Assembly: GCF_965214215.1 (NCBI RefSeq)
Contig: NZ_CBDCBD010000003.1
Location: 1,302,001-1,366,000 of the forward strand
DNA length: 64,000 nt
Source: Poriferisodalis sp965214215
Lineage (GTDB): Bacteria; Actinomycetota; Acidimicrobiia; Acidimicrobiales; Poriferisodalaceae
Direction of reading: 5' to 3'
Under the pieces are notes generated by a model. It was not told the origin of the DNA, did no database searches, and saw only the letters and a program-made list of their open reading frames with translations. The translations under genes were made by a program, and so were the position numbers. The stretch's first letter is position 1. Each line of letters begins with the position of its first letter. Below are positions 60,916-64,000 of the stretch, piece after piece.

Positions 60916-60936
60916 GTATCGCAGTCCTAGCGATAC
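60916..60936. repeat. 7-bp inverted repeat
   Basis: GTATCGC-AGTCCTA-GCGATAC, perfect arms, downstream of the hypothetical gene that ends at 60977. It could be a transcription end point or a protein-binding site. No T-run, so it is a weak terminator candidate. Confidence 0.4.
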
Positions 60937-60976
60937 ATGTGCCGCAGAAGCCAACCGCCCCGCCCTCAGGTCGGAG

Positions 60977-62101
60977 CTACCAAGTGCTCGCCAGCTCCTG
61001 CAGGCCCGCCAAGTCGAGCCGGCGGTCGTGACACCACCACCAGGCGTAGCTGCACACGGCGCCATTGGTGAGGTCATAGGAGTCGGTGATCTGGCGCAGG
61101 TGATGGATCGACAGGTAGGCCTCGGTGTGGGCGTAGGCGATGGCTGCGGGATCCCAGCGGTCGGTGTCGACGCTGGCCCATTCGTATGCGTGGGCGAACG
61201 TGGCTGTGGCCAGGCGCACCGCGGCAGGTACGACGGAGCCGTACCAGTCGCGTACCGATGTCTCCACCTGTTCGGACTCTGCCGGCGAGGGATCCGGCAC
61301 GTCGGGATTGTCACGAGCCGACAGGTAGCTGTGCAGTATGGCCGTGTGCTCGTGCTGGCTGACGAGTGTTCCTGTAAGGGCACTGTCAAGGTCGCGCCGG
61401 GCGGCGTCGAGCGCTGACGAGGCTTCGGGCGGTGGCCACACCACCGGGCTGGGAGCGACATGGGCCAGGCTCAGCCCGAGCGAGCTGGCAGCACCCACGA
61501 AATTCGCGAGATCCATGACCGCGTCAAGAGCCTCGTACATGCCTGCGGGCCACGGTCCCTCGGCTTCGCACACCGACCGCAGCGTGACGCTGTGGTCGTA
61601 GAGGACCGGGTCGGGTTCGAGGGCTGCGTGGGGGTCGGCAGCCGCATCGCCCAGCGCCGAATCCCAGCGGCGCGGAAACGCTGTGCGGCACAGATCGTTG
61701 GCGTCGTACGGCGACGCAGCTCTCGTCGCGATTCCGCCCAACAGTTCTGCTGCCATGGCAACCTCGAAGCCTCCATTGGGCGTGCAGGTCTCAACAGCCG
61801 CGCCGCCCCCGCGCTCTCGCCGGGCATCGGCCCGTGTCGCCAGCTGGTGGGTGCCTCCGCAGACCTGGCGCCCAACTGCGCTCGGCGGGTCGCTGCCGGG
61901 ACCGGGGAAGCCGGGGAGCCCATCGGCCGCAGTCGCCATCTCGTCGCACGCGCGCACGACGAATTCGGACCAATCGATGTACCTCTCCGTCTGCAGTGCG
62001 GCGTACAGCGCCTCTTTGGCGCCATGCACCAGCCACGGCGGCCGCTCGGCCGAGTCGTAGTCGGGAAGGATGCGTGTGGTGTGTTGTGTCATGTCCCGCA
62101 A
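60977..62101 (-). CDS. Hypothetical protein (374 aa)
   Basis: No family recognised. Helical, soluble, rich in Ala, Asp and Trp. Notable segments: SAERPPWLVHGAKEALYAAL near the start, ATATFAHAYEWASVDTDRWD, AYAHTEAYLSIHHLRQITDS and CSYAWWWCHDRRLDL near the end; several His and Cys could bind a metal. No signal peptide or membrane helix. ATG at 62101 or, three codons on, at 62092. Codon use and low rate of repeats look like a true gene. It lies between two decayed toxin-antitoxin remnants. Confidence 0.6.
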   Translation of the reverse strand: MRDMTQHTTRILPDYDSAERPPWLVHGAKEALYAALQTERYIDWSEFVVRACDEMATAADGLPGFPGPGSDPPSAVGRQVCGGTHQLATRADARRERGGGAAVETCTPNGGFEVAMAAELLGGIATRAASPYDANDLCRTAFPRRWDSALGDAAADPHAALEPDPVLYDHSVTLRSVCEAEGPWPAGMYEALDAVMDLANFVGAASSLGLSLAHVAPSPVVWPPPEASSALDAARRDLDSALTGTLVSQHEHTAILHSYLSARDNPDVPDPSPAESEQVETSVRDWYGSVVPAAVRLATATFAHAYEWASVDTDRWDPAAIAYAHTEAYLSIHHLRQITDSYDLTNGAVCSYAWWWCHDRRLDLAGLQELASTW

Positions 62102-62116
62102 CGTAGGCAGGGGCTG

Positions 62117-62368
62117 TCACAACCTTCGCCCGAATTTCGGCATGAGGCTGTGCCGCCGTCCAACTGCTGGACCGTCATCGAACGGATGCACCGTCAAGGT
62201 CTTGACTTTCGCCGCGAGGCGTGCTTGCCGGGAGCCGTCACGCCAGACCTGTGCGAGGACGGGATGCGTGGTGTGCAACGAGGAATCGGGCCCTCGAGTC
62301 GCGAGGAGAACCTGCGCCGCATCCTCGCCCCGGTCCACCGAGATCAAGACGCCCGCGTCAAGGATCAC
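62117..62368 (-). pseudogene. VapC-like PIN toxin, C-terminally truncated
   Basis: GTG 62368 overlaps the antitoxin stop by four bases. MILDAGVLISVDRGEDAAQV has the first Asp; HTTHPVLAQVWRDGSRQARL includes the conserved THPVxAQVWRDG of this VapC branch; then VHPFDDGPAVGRRHSLMPKF ends the frame at 83 residues against roughly 130. The later acidic residues of the active site are missing, so it should be inactive. Confidence 0.65.
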
Positions 62369-62592
62369 AGGCCGTAGCGCTCGGCCATCGCCGCGACTGC
62401 AGCCTCATCGGGCGGCCCGCTTTCTCGGGCCCACTCCGCGAGAAAGTCGTCGAGCGCCTCCCGGCGATCTTGATCGGCCGCGAGACGACACAGCGCTTCG
62501 CGAACCGTGGCGGTCGCTCCGCCGAATGCCGGAGCGAGCCGTGCGAGGAGTTGGCGGTGTTCATCGTCGAGCCGAACTGCAGTCTTCGCCAT
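62365..62592 (-). CDS. VapB-like antitoxin, copy 1
   Basis: 75 residues. MAKTAVRLDDEHRQLLARLA, then PAFGGATATVREALCRLAAD is a ribbon-helix-helix-type DNA-binding start; FLAEWARESGPPDEAAVAAM is the toxin-binding tail. A close paralogue lies 384 bases away. Stop TGA overlaps the GTG of the truncated toxin. Confidence 0.75.
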   Translation of the reverse strand: MAKTAVRLDDEHRQLLARLAPAFGGATATVREALCRLAADQDRREALDDFLAEWARESGPPDEAAVAAMAERYGL

Positions 62593-62639
62593 GGCGCCGA
62601 CTGAATTGGACGCCTGCTGGCCCGTCGCCCGAATTAAAT

Positions 62640-62752
62640 CGGTTGGCCGTCGAACAAGCATGCGCGTTGATCGTCCTAGGCGACGACAGGCACGCTGCGG
62701 GCCTCGCGATCCGCCGATGTGCCGAGATCGGAAGACCAGCGTCGAGAATTAC
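62640..62752 (-). pseudogene. Second VapC-like toxin remnant, start codon lost
   Basis: Immediately after antitoxin copy 2 the sequence reads ILDAGLPIS, like the ILDAGVLIS of copy 1, but the first codon is GTA, not GTG, and the frame degenerates within about ten codons. The same G-to-A change makes the antitoxin stop TAA instead of TGA. Only a trace of the PIN gene remains. Confidence 0.55.
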
Positions 62753-62976
62753 AGGCCGCAGCGCTTGGCCATGGCGGAGATCTCCTGGTCGCTGAGCGGG
62801 CCGTCCGCTTCCTCCCACGCCTTCATGAAGGCATCGAAGGCCACCTTGCGGTCGTGGTCAGCGGCGAGTCGTTGCAGCGCATCGTGGACGGCGGCTGCCT
62901 TGCCGCCGAACTTGGGAGCGAGCCGCTCGAGGATCTGTCGGCCTTCGTCGTCTAGCCGCACCGTTCTCCGGGCCAT
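62749..62976 (-). CDS. VapB-like antitoxin, copy 2
   Basis: 75 residues, paralogue of copy 1: MARRTVRLDDEGRQILERLA, then PKFGGKAAAVHDALQRLAAD and SDQEISAMAKRCGL. Same length, same motifs, about half of residues identical, from tandem duplication of a vapBC unit. Its toxin is a dead trace, so it is an orphan antitoxin. Confidence 0.75.
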   Translation of the reverse strand: MARRTVRLDDEGRQILERLAPKFGGKAAAVHDALQRLAADHDRKVAFDAFMKAWEEADGPLSDQEISAMAKRCGL

Positions 62977-63045
62977 GCCATCGAATGTATTGGACGACTG
63001 TGCGCTCGACGGCAAACGTTTCGGCACTGCCCGTCCAGAGGCCAA

Positions 63046-63237
63046 TCATGCGGGCGTGCGGCCGCCATAGGCGATGCTGACGGCGAGGTCGTCAAGCACG
63101 CCTTCGGCTTCGGCCCACTCGCGGATGGAGGCCATGAGGTCCGTCAGATGGTTCGCACCGCCGGCGAAGCCCAGATCGTCCTCAGCCCATCAGTTGGCGC
63201 CTTTCCCAGAGTTTCGGTACACGCGTACGGTGTGCAT
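63046..63237 (-). pseudogene. Small conserved-looking gene with an in-frame TGA
   Basis: Reads MHTVRVYRNSGKGAN, TGA at 63190-63192, then WAEDDLGFAGGANHLTDLMA, SIREWAEAEGVLDDLAVSIA. The part after TGA is clearly protein-like and in the same frame, about 63 residues in all. The TGA probably replaces TGG (Trp) or another sense codon. No hairpin of the selenocysteine type is seen, and the context lacks redox residues. The family is not one I can name; perhaps an antitoxin. Confidence 0.45.
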
Positions 63238-63538
63238 GCGTTGCTCCTGCGGCTCTGCGCTTACCTCCGCAATAGATCCGGAATTTCGGCGTCATTCAGC
63301 AACGCGCGTTCGCTCAGCATGTGGCGAAGCGCCCGAGGCGGAACCTCGCGCCCAACGGTGCCCCCTCGACCAGCGGGCGATACACACGCCGTCGCCCCGA
63401 GTCTCCAGACCGAGTTCGATGAGTTTGAAGTCATTGGCGCCGTCTAGCTGGAGGCGCTGTTGCGGGCGAACCGAACGAGAATCCGGCGCAGTCGCGGGCT
63501 TGTCGCGCGCGAAATTGGGAATAGTCGAAAGGAAGACG
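63238..63538. other. Gap without a supported gene
   Basis: 301 bases. A minus-strand frame ending ALRHMLSERALLNDAEIPDL and another reading NDFKLIELGLETRGDGVCIA look protein-like but lie in different frames, so this may be a frameshifted remnant. Nothing firm. Confidence 0.3.
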
Positions 63539-63733
63539 ATGCCCGATCATTCCAAGTCCCGTGAAGTTCGAAAAGCGGCTGCTCGCCGCCGTCAGGCGCA
63601 TGAGCGCGGCGATGGGCGAAGCCATCGCTGGCCGGGTTCAGGCGACGTGCGAGGTCTGCCCGGCCCGAACGCCAAGGCACCGCCGCCACCGCCGCCACAA
63701 GAGCCGGAGGACGCCGACTCAGCAAGCGAGTAG
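63539..63733 (+). CDS. Small basic hypothetical protein
   Basis: 64 residues. GAAAGGAAG lies just before the ATG, a good ribosome-binding site. MPDHSKSREVRKAAARRRQA is strongly basic; the second half is Pro-rich (KAPPPPPPQEPEDADSASE). It ends 3 bases before a membrane protein gene and is probably co-translated with it. No family recognised. Confidence 0.5.
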   Translation: MPDHSKSREVRKAAARRRQAHERGDGRSHRWPGSGDVRGLPGPNAKAPPPPPPQEPEDADSASE

Positions 63734-63736
63734 GCC

Positions 63737-64000
63737 ATGTCCGCAGCGCTGGTCGCGTTGCTGCTGACGGCGGTCTTCATAGCGCCGGGAATGCTCTACC
63801 GGTACGAGCGCAACATTCGGTGTGCGGTCCCGGTGAGTCGACGGCAGCGACTGCTGCTCGCGCCTGCCACGCTCGCCATCGGCTTCGCAGCGGTCGTGGC
63901 GGCGCTCTGGATGTTCGCCGCCATCCGCTGGATTCTTCCCGAGCAGACTCCCAATGTCGGCGAGTTGCTGACATCATTCGGCAGCTATTCGCGGGAGAAC
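63737..64000 (+). CDS. DUF6338-like membrane protein (5' part, cut by window edge)
   Basis: 88 residues visible from ATG 63737. Two membrane segments: ALVALLLTAVFIAPGMLYRY and LAPATLAIGFAAVVAALWMF, with YERNIRCAVPVSRRQRLL between and AIRWILPEQTPNVGELLTSF after. This matches the N-terminus of DUF6338 proteins. The rest lies outside the window. Paired with the small basic gene upstream. Confidence 0.5.
   Translation, partial: MSAALVALLLTAVFIAPGMLYRYERNIRCAVPVSRRQRLLLAPATLAIGFAAVVAALWMFAAIRWILPEQTPNVGELLTSFGSYSREN

Noticed and set aside
63190..63192. Second selenocysteine codon
   Set aside because: No hairpin with a suitable loop follows, and the neighbours (GAN, WAEDD) are not a redox site.
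1..64000. tRNA or rRNA genes
   Set aside because: I looked for T-loop and rRNA-like segments and found none convincing; a dedicated tRNA scan would decide.

Overview
The window is GC-rich, uses many GTG starts and carries families typical of high-GC Gram-positive bacteria: DUF222/HNH nucleases, F420-type LLM oxidoreductases, DUF3179, MSMEG_1061-type flavoproteins, CaiB/BaiF CoA-transferases and cell-wall-binding repeats. I infer an uncultured actinobacterium, most likely class Acidimicrobiia; no rRNA or tRNA gene was seen to confirm this.

Layout: (1) about 0-3.8 kb, a glycine betaine/proline-type ABC transporter (binding protein and permease), two small gene remnants, and an AhpD-like peroxidase gene whose in-frame TGA has every mark of a selenocysteine codon. 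(2) about 3.9-32 kb, a large accessory and defence island. It holds a DUF433/DUF5615 remnant pair, an ImmA/DUF4411 pair with a broken toxin, a ThsB-type TIR gene with Nmad2, a divergent TIR-SLOG gene pair, and a DNA-base-hypermodification-type helical protein. Next comes a tightly coupled seven-gene operon: carrier protein, thymidylate-synthase-like enzyme, holo-ACP-synthase, XRE regulator, ImmA peptidase with a chagasin-like inhibitor domain, papain-like peptidase, MazG-type hydrolase. Then follow a type I restriction-modification system, a NYN nuclease, a DUF5131 pseudogene, HicB, an MNT/HEPN pair and a DUF222-HNH nuclease. (3) about 32-60.6 kb, mostly ordinary metabolic and envelope genes: flavoproteins, VOC enzymes, hydrolases, an amidase, acyl-CoA enzymes, lipoproteins, an MFS transporter. 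(4) about 58.5-64 kb, a toxin-antitoxin-rich stretch with an intact VapBC pair and several broken ones, ending in a DUF6338-like membrane gene cut by the window edge.

The main candidate for an undescribed system is the operon from 11.1 to 17.8 kb, with the 5-hmdU-kinase-helical-domain gene just upstream. It starts from a near-consensus promoter with operator-like palindromes over a leaderless start, and its genes overlap by 4 bases or lie 3 bases apart. Its content suggests carrier-protein-dependent chemistry on a pyrimidine-type substrate (inference), under a regulator/protease module in which one gene carries both a metallopeptidase and a predicted papain-inhibitor domain and the next encodes the papain-like peptidase. 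In this genome its last gene is split by an IS1380-family element with an exact CTAG target duplication.

The island is decaying. A second IS (ISL3 family, 8-base target duplication) splits hsdR. At least five toxin-type genes are truncated, deleted or stopped while the partner antitoxin-type genes stay open. The same pattern returns at the right end, where one G-to-A change turns an antitoxin stop from TGA to TAA and destroys the overlapping GTG start of the toxin.
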